A stretch of DNA of 46,136 nucleotides from Candidatus Brachybacterium merdigallinarum (lineage in GTDB: Bacteria; Actinomycetota; Actinomycetes; Actinomycetales; Dermabacteraceae), in assembly GCA_019115335.1 (NCBI GenBank), contig DXDT01000188.1, positions 1 to 46,136 on the forward strand. Direction: 5' to 3'. The notes below the pieces were generated by a model, which ran no database searches, had not been told where the DNA came from, and saw only the letters and a list, made by a program, of their open reading frames with translations. Position numbers and translations under genes: made by a program. The stretch's first letter is position 1. Each line of letters starts with the position of its first letter. Positions 1 to 7,436 of this stretch are shown piece after piece.

Positions 1-894
1 AAGATGGTCCACAACGGCATCGAGTACGCCGACATGCAGGTCATCTCCGAGGCCTACGACCTGATGTCCAAGGCCCTGGGCATGGGCGCCACCCAGATCG
101 GCGACGTGTTCGCCGAGTGGAACAAGGGCGACCTGGAGTCGTTCCTCATCGAGATCACCGCCGAGGTGCTGCACCACACCGACGTCACCACCGGCAAGCC
201 GTTCGTGGACGTCATCCTCGACCGCGCCGCCCAGAAGGGCACCGGCGCCTGGACCGTGCAGACGGCCCTGGACCTCGGCGTCCCGGTCACCGGCATCGCC
301 GAGGCCACCTTCGCCCGCTCCACCTCCGGCTCCACCCCGCAGCGCGAGGCGGGCCTGAAGGTCCTGCCGGCCGAGGCGCAGACCCTCGAGATCGCCGACG
401 AGGCCCAGTTCATCGACGACCTGCAGAAGGCGCTCTACGCCGCGAAGCTGGTCTCCTACTCGCAGGGCTTCGACGAGATCGCCGCCGGCGCGAAGGAGTA
501 CGGCTGGGACATCGACCTCGGCGCGATGGCGCGGATCTGGCGCGGCGGCTGCATCATCCGCGCCCGCTTCCTCAACCGCATCACCGAGGCCTACGAGCGC
601 GACGCCTCGCTGCCGCTGCTGCTGGCGGACGAGTACTTCACCACCGAGATCGCCAAGTGCATCCCGGCCTGGCGCCGCATCGTGGCCTTCGCGGCGGCCT
701 CCGGCTTCCCGGTCCCGGTGTTCTCCTCGACCCTGTCCTACTACGACGCGGTCCGTGCCGAGCGCCTCCCGGCCGCCCTGGTCCAGGCCCAGCGCGACTA
801 CTTCGGTGCGCACACCTACCAGCGCGTCGACGCCGAGGGCACCTTCCACGTGGAGTGGTCCGAGGATCGCCGCGAGACCAAGCAGGACTGGTGA
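1..894 (+). CDS. gnd: 6-phosphogluconate dehydrogenase, decarboxylating (C-terminal part; 5' end outside window)
   Basis: Oxidative decarboxylation of 6-phosphogluconate to ribulose 5-phosphate with reduction of NAD(P)+, in the cytosolic pentose phosphate pathway. The window opens in frame on an AAG codon directly followed by MVHNGIEY; in characterised family members this Lys is the catalytic Lys183 and the Glu of NGIEY is Glu190, so the NADP-binding Rossmann domain lies upstream and about 297 residues of the all-helical domain are present. Further family signatures are the KGTGAWT segment and the C-terminal tail with the tyrosine-rich FSSTLSYYD and DYFGAHTY segments. The stop TGA is followed 50 nt later by a strong hairpin. 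There is no sign of damage. The methionine at position 4 is internal and not a start. Confidence 0.97.
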   Translation, partial: KMVHNGIEYADMQVISEAYDLMSKALGMGATQIGDVFAEWNKGDLESFLIEITAEVLHHTDVTTGKPFVDVILDRAAQKGTGAWTVQTALDLGVPVTGIAEATFARSTSGSTPQREAGLKVLPAEAQTLEIADEAQFIDDLQKALYAAKLVSYSQGFDEIAAGAKEYGWDIDLGAMARIWRGGCIIRARFLNRITEAYERDASLPLLLADEYFTTEIAKCIPAWRRIVAFAAASGFPVPVFSSTLSYYDAVRAERLPAALVQAQRDYFGAHTYQRVDAEGTFHVEWSEDRRETKQDW

Positions 895-943
895 CAGCGC
901 ACTGCTGAGGACCTGCCACGGGGCATGATGATGCGGTGCACCG

Positions 944-985
944 CATGAGGAAGGCCCGGACCGAATGGTCCGGGCCTTCCTCATG
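944..985. terminator. Perfect 19-bp hairpin, probable bidirectional terminator
   Basis: Arms 944-962 and 967-985 are exact reverse complements around the tetraloop GAAT. It lies between the 3' ends of convergent gnd (+) and the small membrane protein gene (-), so it can serve both. No clear U-tract follows on the plus strand, as is common in high-GC actinobacteria. Confidence 0.85.
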
Positions 986-1039
986 TCGCGGCGGAGTTCT
1001 GTGCGCCGCGCTGCGGGTCGTCTCCCCGTGCGAAGTGGC

Positions 1040-1324
1040 TCAGTTGGTCTCGATGGTGGCCGTGAAGGCACCGGTGAGTGCGAGGAGCACCCAGAGGAGG
1101 ATCATCAGGACCCAGACGATCGCGAAGACGATCCAGCCCCACTTGTAGTACTTGTTCGCGGCCTCGAGGTCGGTGTCCGCCTTGACCAGGCCCAGGATCG
1201 CCAGAATCACGGTGATGATGTTGCCGCCGCAGAGGAACGACACGACCAGCTGGACGATCCACTTGGTCTTGGGGACCGGTGCGGATCCGCCGGCAGGAGC
1301 GGAGCTGAAGTTCTGTGAGGTCAT
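1040..1324 (-). CDS. Small two-helix membrane protein of unknown function (94 aa)
   Basis: A short Ala/Ser/Pro/Gly-rich N-terminus (about 20 residues) is followed by a Lys-Trp boundary, a hydrophobic segment at about 25-47, a short charged loop rich in Lys/Asp/Glu/Ala/Asn (KADTDLEAANKYYKW) and a second hydrophobic segment at about 64-88. The layout loosely recalls CD225/dispanin-like or DUF4190-like bacterial proteins, but I cannot assign a family with certainty. The start at 1324 is chosen because AAGGGA lies about 9 nt upstream on the minus strand; the open frame continues further upstream but that extension is hydrophilic with atypical composition. The 3' end faces gnd across a perfect hairpin. 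Confidence 0.7.
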   Translation of the reverse strand: MTSQNFSSAPAGGSAPVPKTKWIVQLVVSFLCGGNIITVILAILGLVKADTDLEAANKYYKWGWIVFAIVWVLMILLWVLLALTGAFTATIETN

Positions 1325-1500
1325 GGTGATCGTCCCTTCATCAAGGTGCGGAGCACGGTCCGCTGGACTCTTACTGAGCGCGCCGTGGGAAAATCCCCCC
1401 TCTGGCGTCGGCATAGCATAACCACCGGCGACCTCCTGAGTGCCATGGGGACCACTCCCCACGGCGAGTGTCGCGAAACGCGACATCGGCTGCGTTCCAC

Positions 1501-3669
1501 CTACCCCAGGGTCACGCGGTGCACGAGCACGGTGAACTCCTCCGCCCCGCCCTGCTCACGGGCGCGCAGCCGCCCGCCCTCGAGGGACACCGGGCGGGCG
1601 CGCCGCACAGTGACCCCGCCCTTGCCGTCGACGATCCCGAGCTCGATCTCGCTGCCGTGCGCGATCGCCTCCAGCAGGCGGTCGGTCACCGAGAGGTTCG
1701 CATCCCCGGCTTCCGCGGCGCGGATCCGTGCCACTGCCTCCGCGGGCGGCAGGCGCAGCTCCGGCCCATCCACGGTCACCAGCTCGGGTTCGGTTGCGCG
1801 TCCGGTCAGCGCATGGGTGAGCTCATCGTCGACCGGCCTCCCGTCGGTCCCGACCGCGGTCGGGGACAGGCCGGCCCGGCGCGCGGCCTGCAGGGCGAAT
1901 CCAGGGTCGGAGCGGGACACGGCGACCGTCGGCGCGAGCCGGTGCAGGGACAGGGGGGCGGCCTCCGGGGAGACCAGCAGCAGGTCCAGCACCTCGGGCT
2001 CCGCGGTCAGCACCGTGGTGGCCCGAGAGATCTGCACTCGGCCATGGCGACGCTGCTCATCGCGGATCAGGTAGTCCAGTGCCTGGGGGACAGGCGCGCG
2101 GGAGGTCTCCGCGAGCAGGTCGAGCAGCTGCTGAGGATCGCGCCCGGCCGCCATGCCCTCCCGCAGCGAGGCGGCGTCGAAGCGCAGTCGCAGGGCGCCA
2201 CCGCGGGAGAGCACCCGAGCCCAGTCCAGCAGGGCCAGCAGACGCTGGCTGGGCCTGCCCGGCACGGTGGCGGTGAGATCCGCGTCCAGCAGCACCTCGT
2301 CCACGGGCGGGGGAGCGGTCCTCTCCAGCGCCGCCGCCAGGCGCGCATCGGCCTCGGTCACCTCCAGATCCAGGGCCAGCACCAGCTCCTGGCCCAGCTC
2401 GGTCAGCGCTCCGGAGTCGAGCAGCCCGAGCACCTCGCCCTCGACCAGCAGGCAGCGGGTCTCCTCCTGGATCACCTCCGCGGGGACCAGGGGGAAGGCC
2501 CAGGCCAGGGCCGCGGCGAGGGAGTCCTCGGTGGCGGCGATGCCCGGCGTGGTGCGCAGCAGACGCAACAGGCTGCCGCGACGGGTGCGGACCCCGTCCC
2601 GCCGGGTGAGGTCCGAGAGCAGGGAGCGGTTGGTCCCGGCCGCATCGGGGGTGCCGACGATCGCGGCGAGATGGTGGCCCCGAGCCCATGCCAGGGCCAG
2701 CTCGGCCCAGCGCTGATCGGCGGGCAGCTCCCGGTAGGCGTCCCAGTCCCGGGAGGGGCGCCATTCCTGCCCGTCGTGGCCGAGCAGCCCGGCCTGCCAG
2801 CCGGCCTGCAGCACCGTGGCGTACGTGAGCAGCTCGGTCCCGGCCCGTTCGGCGAGCCGCCGCAGATCGCGCTGTGGGATCCCGCCTCGCCGCAGCACCC
2901 CGGGCGGGTCCTCGTCGAAGCCCCTGATCGTGCCGAGCAGGCGCAGCGCCTCGAAGGCCCGCTCGACGGCCTGTGCGGTGCGGCCGCCGGCGATGCGCTC
3001 GGTGAGCTCCTTCCCCTCCGGAGCGGGGCGCTGCGCGGTGAACGTCCGACGCACCCGGCCGTCCCGGAGCGCGAGATGGATGCTGCGCGGGATCTGCAGG
3101 GTCCCGTCCTCCTGGGCCACCACGATCCCGGCGGCCTGCAGCGCATGGGCGAGGCGGCCGCTGCCCGCCACGGTGGAGGGCCCCCAGGTCAGAGCGTCCA
3201 GTGCCGTCGAGAGCGCCTCATCGGACTGTGCGATGTCCACCAGGCGGGCGGCATCGCGCGCGGAGGGATCCGCGGGAGTGGCGGGAGCGAGGCCCGCGGG
3301 GGCGCGCATCCCGTCGCGCAGGGGCCGGATCAGGTGCAGCTCGTCCTCACCCCACACCAGTGCGATGGTCTCCAGTCGCTCCAGGGCCGGTGCGATGGTG
3401 GCCGGATCGGAGCTGACCGCGGCGGCCAGCTCGGCGGGGGAGGCGCCGTCCTCCAGCGCGGCCAGGGCCTCCACCAGGTGCAGCTCGGGGAGGGTGAGGG
3501 AGTCCAGCGCTCGTCGTGCGGAGGTGGCCCCGGCGCAGCGCGCCGCGAGCGGACCGATGCCGCCGGGCAGAGGCGAGGCGAGATCCGGTCGGGCGACGAG
3601 CAGAGCCTCCAGGCGATCATCGCCGAACCGTCGCAGGGAGTCCGCGAGGGACCGGATCACAGCGGTCAT
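1501..3669 (-). CDS. Helicase-associated (XPB/Ssl2 N-terminal-like) domain protein, 722 aa
   Basis: Large, Ala/Leu/Arg-rich helical protein of the type annotated in actinobacteria as helicase-associated domain protein (XPB/Ssl2-like N-terminal domain, winged-helix repeats). The N-terminus (IRSLADSLRRFGDDRLEALL and the following ARPDLASP) and a motif near the centre (RRGGIPQRDLRRLAE) are typical. I see no Walker A or DEAD/DEAH motif, so it has no motor of its own. In many actinobacteria the gene lies beside an XPB-type helicase; none is next to it here. The ATG at 3669 is preferred; an in-frame ATG at 3684 would add five residues. A TATGCT hexamer at 3680-3685 (minus strand) would place transcription initiation only a few bases before 3669. 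Further 5' extension would run into the tRNA gene and is rejected. Its role in DNA repair or transcription is inference. Confidence 0.85.
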   Translation of the reverse strand: MTAVIRSLADSLRRFGDDRLEALLVARPDLASPLPGGIGPLAARCAGATSARRALDSLTLPELHLVEALAALEDGASPAELAAAVSSDPATIAPALERLETIALVWGEDELHLIRPLRDGMRAPAGLAPATPADPSARDAARLVDIAQSDEALSTALDALTWGPSTVAGSGRLAHALQAAGIVVAQEDGTLQIPRSIHLALRDGRVRRTFTAQRPAPEGKELTERIAGGRTAQAVERAFEALRLLGTIRGFDEDPPGVLRRGGIPQRDLRRLAERAGTELLTYATVLQAGWQAGLLGHDGQEWRPSRDWDAYRELPADQRWAELALAWARGHHLAAIVGTPDAAGTNRSLLSDLTRRDGVRTRRGSLLRLLRTTPGIAATEDSLAAALAWAFPLVPAEVIQEETRCLLVEGEVLGLLDSGALTELGQELVLALDLEVTEADARLAAALERTAPPPVDEVLLDADLTATVPGRPSQRLLALLDWARVLSRGGALRLRFDAASLREGMAAGRDPQQLLDLLAETSRAPVPQALDYLIRDEQRRHGRVQISRATTVLTAEPEVLDLLLVSPEAAPLSLHRLAPTVAVSRSDPGFALQAARRAGLSPTAVGTDGRPVDDELTHALTGRATEPELVTVDGPELRLPPAEAVARIRAAEAGDANLSVTDRLLEAIAHGSEIELGIVDGKGGVTVRRARPVSLEGGRLRAREQGGAEEFTVLVHRVTLG

Positions 3670-3750
3670 GATGCACACCAGCATAGGGGTCGCGCGTCGG
3701 CGCATAGACTTCTGCGCGCGGCGATGTCCGAGCGCCGCGCGCGGCTGTCC

Positions 3751-3827
3751 GCCCCTATAGCCCAATCGGCAGAGGCACCCGACTTAAAATCGGTTCAGTG
3801 TGGGTTCGAGTCCCACTGGGGGCACCA
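3751..3827 (+). tRNA. tRNA-like gene, anticodon UAA (Leu codon UUA) but class I variable loop
   Basis: Seventy-seven nucleotides fold into a cloverleaf: 7-bp acceptor (GCCCCTA with TGGGGGC, one T-G pair), D-arm with GG in the loop, anticodon arm, 5-nt variable loop TCAGT, 5-bp T-stem GTGGG/CCCAC with loop TTCGAGT, discriminator A and encoded CCA. The seven-base anticodon loop CTTAAAA puts UAA at positions 34-36, which reads UUA. Bacterial tRNA-Leu normally has a long variable arm; this one does not. The D-arm region is one nucleotide longer than usual with only three clear pairs, and the outermost anticodon-stem pair is C-T. It may be a genuine unusual tRNA or a decaying one; charging identity cannot be read from sequence alone. 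Confidence 0.8.
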
Positions 3828-3856
3828 TGAATCGGCGGCAAGCGTTCGTGGTCATA

Positions 3857-4699
3857 TCAGACGATCGCGGCACCGCGGAACAGAGTCGTGGTCGCGCCGC
3901 CGACCCACACCGCTCCTGTCTCGTCCGGGGTGATCGTGATGTCACCTGCTCGACCGAGCTTGGTGCCCTGCGAGACACGATAGGCCCCGGCGACCTCGCC
4001 CGTGCGAATGAGCCACTGACCGACCGAGGCGTTCATCGACCCGCACACCGGGTCCTCCGGGACACCGAGCGCGGGCGCGAAGGTCCGCATCTCGAAAGCG
4101 TGCTCGGAGCCCTCCGGATAGGCGCCGATCGCGCCGACCATCGCATCAGGAATCAGAGAGAGGTCGGGATCGAGGTCGAGGACTTCCTGTGCAGTCGCCA
4201 GGCGGATGACCGTCCAGCCAGGGCCGTTGTCCACCCACTGATGCGAAAGCACCGTGTTCCGCGGGATGCCGAAGGCCGCGATGACCTGTTCCAGATGGGC
4301 CGCTTCCAGCGCACCGCTGCGGACCGTGGGCGGTGCCGCGAACGACAGGATGCCCTCTCCCCGGCGAATCTCCACGAGCCCCGTGGCGACCTCCTGCACG
4401 ATCGTGTCCTCCTCGTGCGGGGTGCCTCCGTTCTCCAGCCAGGCATGCGCCGAGCCGAGGGTGGGGTGCCCGGCGAAGGGCAGCTCACCACCCGGCGTGA
4501 AGATGCGCAGTCGATAGTCCGCCGCATCCGTCGAGGGCGGGAGGACGAAGGTGGTCTCCGAGAGGTTGGTCTACCTGGCGACTGCCTGCATCTCCTCGTC
4601 GCTCAGGCCTTCGCCGTCCAGGATCACCGCGACCGGGTTCCCCGTGTACGGCTGGGTCGAGAACACATCGACCTGGGCGAACGGGCGAGAACGAGGTAT
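3857..4699 (-). pseudogene. PhzF-family isomerase pseudogene (in-frame amber at codon 43, no usable start)
   Basis: Conceptual translation of 280 codons gives a full-length PhzF/diaminopimelate-epimerase-fold protein: FAQVDVF at the N-terminus, YTGNP, then R-stop-TNLSETTF where family members have RWTNLSETTF, FTPGGELPFAGHPTLGSAHAWL, and in the C-terminal half APALGVPEDPVCGSMNASVGQWL. The codon at 4573-4571 is TAG where TGG (Trp) is expected, a single G-to-A change just upstream of the catalytic Glu. The position where ATG is expected (4699-4697) reads ATA, with no in-frame ATG, GTG or TTG between it and the preceding in-frame stop. The remaining frame is intact, so inactivation looks recent. 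The longest open part (from 4399) begins after the catalytic Glu and would not be an active enzyme. Confidence 0.85.
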
Positions 4700-4894
4700 G
4701 AGACCGGGGCCTTTCGTGAGCAGAGAAGTGGTGTGACGTCACTGAGAACAACGCTACGCGCTACGCCGCGGCAACGGATTGCGTCGTCTGCGCAGAGCCG
4801 CCTCCGGACGAGTGTGATCCTGTCGCTGATTCCGAGAACTGCGTAGCAGCGGGGACCGAGCACGGAGGAACAGGATCACCACAGGTGAGCCACA

Positions 4895-5665
4895 ATGGAT
4901 GTCATGTCCGCGCAGAACCCCGCCTCCCCGCCGTCGACCGAGCCCGCCTCCGGAGCCGACGCCCTCGCCGCGCGCCTCGATGAGGTCCTGGCCAGGATCG
5001 ACGCCGCCGCCGAGCGCGCCGGGCGCGACCCTCGCGAGATCACCGTGCTGCTGGCCACCAAGCTGCGCACCCCCGAGCAGATCGCCGGCGCCATCACCCT
5101 GCTGCGCGAGCGCGAGCGCACCATCGCGGTGGGGGAGAACCGCGCCCAGGAGATCGCCAAGCACGCCGACCCGCTGCTGGCGGGCAACGGCGTGCCGCGC
5201 CACTTCATCGGCCGCCTGCAGACGAACAAGGCCCGCGACGTGTTCGCCTTCGCCGAGCTCGTGCACAGCGTGGACCGTGACGACATCATCGACGCCCTCG
5301 CCCGCCGCGCCGCACTCGCCGAGCAGCCCCGCGACGTGCTGATCCAGGTCAACACCTCGGGGGAGGAGTCCAAGGGCGGGTACGCCCCCGACGCGGACGT
5401 GCTCGAGGCGGCGGTCCGCCGGGTCAGCGACACCGGGATGCTGCGGCCCGTGGGCCTGATGACCATCGGGGCGAACACCACTGACGAGACGGAGGTCCGG
5501 GCGTCGCTCGGCAGCCTGCGCCGACTGCGCGACGAGCTGCGCGAGCGCGGCCACGAGGACCTCCGCGAGCTCTCGATGGGGATGAGCGGCGACCTCGAGA
5601 TCGCCGTCGAGGAGGGTGCGACGATCGTGCGCGTGGGATCGGCGATCTTCGGCGCCCGCCCCTGA
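4895..5665 (+). CDS. YggS/PLPBP family pyridoxal-phosphate-binding protein
   Basis: Single-domain alanine-racemase-fold protein that binds PLP and helps regulate vitamin B6 and amino-acid homeostasis in the cytosol; no catalytic reaction is established for the family. The PLP lysine is K56 in VLLATK, followed by GENRAQE, HFIGRLQTNKA, VLIQVNTSGEESKGG, GLMTIGANT and the phosphate-binding C-terminal segment LSMGMSGDLEIAVEEGATIVRVGSAIFGAR. Length (256 aa) is normal. The N-terminal 20 residues are Pro/Ser/Ala-rich and precede the domain. ATG 4895 has AGGTGAG about 8 nt upstream; an alternative ATG three codons later has no better site. The gene stands alone, between the PhzF pseudogene and the MFS gene. 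Confidence 0.93.
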   Translation: MDVMSAQNPASPPSTEPASGADALAARLDEVLARIDAAAERAGRDPREITVLLATKLRTPEQIAGAITLLRERERTIAVGENRAQEIAKHADPLLAGNGVPRHFIGRLQTNKARDVFAFAELVHSVDRDDIIDALARRAALAEQPRDVLIQVNTSGEESKGGYAPDADVLEAAVRRVSDTGMLRPVGLMTIGANTTDETEVRASLGSLRRLRDELRERGHEDLRELSMGMSGDLEIAVEEGATIVRVGSAIFGARP

Positions 5666-5697
5666 GGCGGACGACGAGCACTCCATGTGACCGTTCT

Positions 5698-5720
5698 CCC
5701 TGTCCGGGGACAGCACAGGG
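5698..5720. promoter_or_regulatory. Inverted repeat upstream of the MFS gene, possible operator
   Basis: CCCTGT and ACAGGG are separated by 11 nt, and within this lies a tighter dyad CTGTCC-GG-GGACAG. It sits about 25-45 bp upstream of the likely -10 box for the MFS exporter. This is a plausible binding site for a dimeric regulator; that role is inferred. Confidence 0.4.
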
Positions 5721-5745
5721 CTGGCATGCCGGGGCCCGGACCCTC

Positions 5746-5751
5746 TAGCGT
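5746..5751 (+). promoter_or_regulatory. Putative -10 box for the MFS gene
   Basis: TAGCGT fits the actinobacterial TANNNT consensus; TGGCAT at 5722-5727 is a weak -35 with 18-bp spacing. Initiation near 5758 would give a leader of about 118 nt that contains the fold at 5760-5801. Confidence 0.45.
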
Positions 5752-5759
5752 GGGGTGCG

Positions 5760-5801
5760 AAGGTGCTGAGCGCGGATGCAGATGCCGCGGCGGCACCTTT
5801 T
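5760..5801 (+). terminator. Terminator-like fold in the 5' leader of the MFS gene (possible attenuator)
   Basis: Outer arms AAGGTGC (5760-5766) and GCACCTT (5793-5799) enclose an inner stem CGCGG/CCGCG, and the outer arm runs into TTTT (5798-5801). The fold starts almost at the predicted transcription start and ends 74 nt before the GTG start of the exporter, too far from yggS (95 nt past its stop, with a promoter-like box between) to be simply its terminator, although it could also act as one. Confidence 0.45.
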
Positions 5802-5875
5802 CTGTGCCTGCGACCTCGCGCCCGCGAGCTCCTCGTATCCCGCCCTGATCCCCGCGACCCACCGGGAGGTGTCCT

Positions 5876-7261
5876 GTGACTGCCGTGAGCCCTCGACCTG
5901 ATCATTCCGCCCCGTCGTCCAGGACCGGCGCCCCCGGCCCCACCCCGCCCGCGCTCAGCCGCGGCAAGCGCTGGGCGGCGCTGTTCGCCCTGGCCCTGGG
6001 CGGGTTCGGGATCGGCTCCTCCGAGTTCGTGACCATGGGGCTGCTGCCCCAGATCGCCGACGGGCTGCTGCCCGAGCTGATGGCCACCGACCCGGACCAG
6101 GGCCTGGCCCGCGCCGGCTGGGCGATCAGCGCCTACGCGATCGGCGTGGTGATCGGCGCGCCGGTGCTGTCCCTGCTCGCCGTGCGCTACTCCCGCACGG
6201 TGCTGATCATCGCCTTCGCGGTCCTGCTGACCCTCTCCACGCTGGCCTCCGGCATCCTGCCCAGCTTCGAGCTGACCCTGCTGGCCCGGTTCGTCGCCGG
6301 GTTGCCGCACGGCGCCTACCTGGGCGTCGCCGCCCTGCTGGCCAGCTCCCTGATGGGCCCCGGCTCCCAGGGCAAGGGCGCTGCGCTCGCCCTGTCCGGT
6401 CTGACGGTCGCGAACCTCCTCGGGGTGCCGCTGCTGACCGCTCTTGGCCAGGCCGCCGGCTGGCGCGCCGCCTTCCTCGCGATCGCCGCGCTGTTCGCCC
6501 TGACCGCAGTGCTGCTCGCCACCGTCGTCCCCGCCGCCCCGGCCCCGCAGGGCCGCCGCCTGGTCGACGAGCTGCGGGCCTTCCGCCGTGTGCAGCTGTG
6601 GATCGTGGTGCTGATCGCCGCGGTCGGCTTCGCGGGCTCCTTCGCCGTGTTCAGCTACATCGCCGACATCGGCACCCAGGTCGCCGGGATGAGCGCATCG
6701 ACCATCCCGTGGCTGCTCGCGCTCGCCGGGCTCGGCATGACCATCGGCAACGCGCTCGGCGGGATCGCTGCGGACCGCAGCCGCCGCGGCACCATGCTGC
6801 TCGGCTTCCCCGTGTACATCGCCGCGATGGGCGTGATGGTCGCCGTGGTGGAGAGCCCGGTGGGCCTGGCGATCACCTTCTTCGTCGCCAACCTCGCCCA
6901 CTCCGCGCTCAGCCCCACCATGCAGACCTGGCTGATGCACGTGGCCGGGCGCTCCGAGATGCTCGGCGCCTCCCTCCACCATGCCGCCTTCAACGTGGCC
7001 AACGCCGTGGGTGCGCTGCTGGGCGGCGCGGTGATCGCCGCGGGCTTCGGCCTGGCGGCTCCCACGGTGATCGGCACCGCCGTCGCCACCCTCGGCTTCG
7101 CGATGCTGCTGGCCACCTACGCACTCCTGGAGATCCGTTCCCGGCGCCGGGTCCGCCAGCTCGCGCAGGCCCGCATCGAGCACTCCGGGGACGACCTCGG
7201 CGGCGGCGACCATACCTCGACCTCGGACACCAGCACGCTCGAGCACGCCCCGATCTCCTGA
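5876..7261 (+). CDS. MFS transporter, drug:H+ antiporter-1 / AraJ-like
   Basis: Inner-membrane secondary transporter of 461 aa with about 12 hydrophobic segments between residues 35 and 425 and hydrophilic ends. Typical DHA1/AraJ-type motifs are visible: GFGIGSSEFVTMGLLPQIA in helix 1, RYSRTVLI in the loop 2-3 motif, ARFVAGLPHGAYLGVAALLA in helix 4, LSGLTVANLLGVPLLTALGQ and WRAAF around helix 5-6. These are found in sugar-efflux, arabinose-efflux and chloramphenicol-exporter relatives; the substrate cannot be read here. The GTG start at 5876 has GGGAGG six nt upstream. The C-terminus is a His/Ser/Thr/Asp-rich tail. The leader carries an inverted repeat and a terminator-like hairpin, suggesting ligand-responsive expression. 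Confidence 0.92.
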   Translation: MTAVSPRPDHSAPSSRTGAPGPTPPALSRGKRWAALFALALGGFGIGSSEFVTMGLLPQIADGLLPELMATDPDQGLARAGWAISAYAIGVVIGAPVLSLLAVRYSRTVLIIAFAVLLTLSTLASGILPSFELTLLARFVAGLPHGAYLGVAALLASSLMGPGSQGKGAALALSGLTVANLLGVPLLTALGQAAGWRAAFLAIAALFALTAVLLATVVPAAPAPQGRRLVDELRAFRRVQLWIVVLIAAVGFAGSFAVFSYIADIGTQVAGMSASTIPWLLALAGLGMTIGNALGGIAADRSRRGTMLLGFPVYIAAMGVMVAVVESPVGLAITFFVANLAHSALSPTMQTWLMHVAGRSEMLGASLHHAAFNVANAVGALLGGAVIAAGFGLAAPTVIGTAVATLGFAMLLATYALLEIRSRRRVRQLAQARIEHSGDDLGGGDHTSTSDTSTLEHAPIS

Positions 7262-7357
7262 GAGCTCGCCACCATGGGGCGGCCCCACGGGCCGAGCCCC
7301 CGGAACCGCAGCTCGACGGGGCGCAGGCTCGGTACGTCACATTCCGTCACGCTTTCC

Positions 7358-7386
7358 TTGGGTGCTCCATAGCCTCAGCTTAGGAT
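7358..7386 (+). promoter_or_regulatory. Promoter of the trans-sulfuration enzyme gene
   Basis: TTGGGT (7358-7363) and TAGGAT (7381-7386) are separated by exactly 17 bp, the best sigma-A-like promoter in the window. Initiation near 7393 gives a leader of about 44 nt before GTG 7437. Confidence 0.65.
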
Positions 7387-7436
7387 GAGCGGTGGCCGGA
7401 GCCCCGGCCGTGATCACCGCGACACCGGAGGACAGC

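Noticed and set aside
3670-3765. N-terminal extension of the helicase-associated protein up to 3765
   Set aside because: It would overlap the tRNA gene and its sequence is Arg-rich and not family-like.
1468-3933. Long plus-strand open frame antisense to the helicase-associated gene and across the tRNA
   Set aside because: Reads through a tRNA gene and has no domain content.
3751-4699. The odd tRNA as a suppressor of the PhzF amber codon
   Set aside because: Anticodon UAA reads UUA, not UAG; an amber suppressor would need CUA.
4754-7288. Long minus-strand open frame across yggS and the MFS gene
   Set aside because: Low-complexity Gly/His/Gln/Arg composition; the plus strand holds recognised families.
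7262-7300. Hairpin terminator after the MFS gene
   Set aside because: Only short stems of four to five pairs (GGGGC/GCCCC-type) are visible; not convincing.
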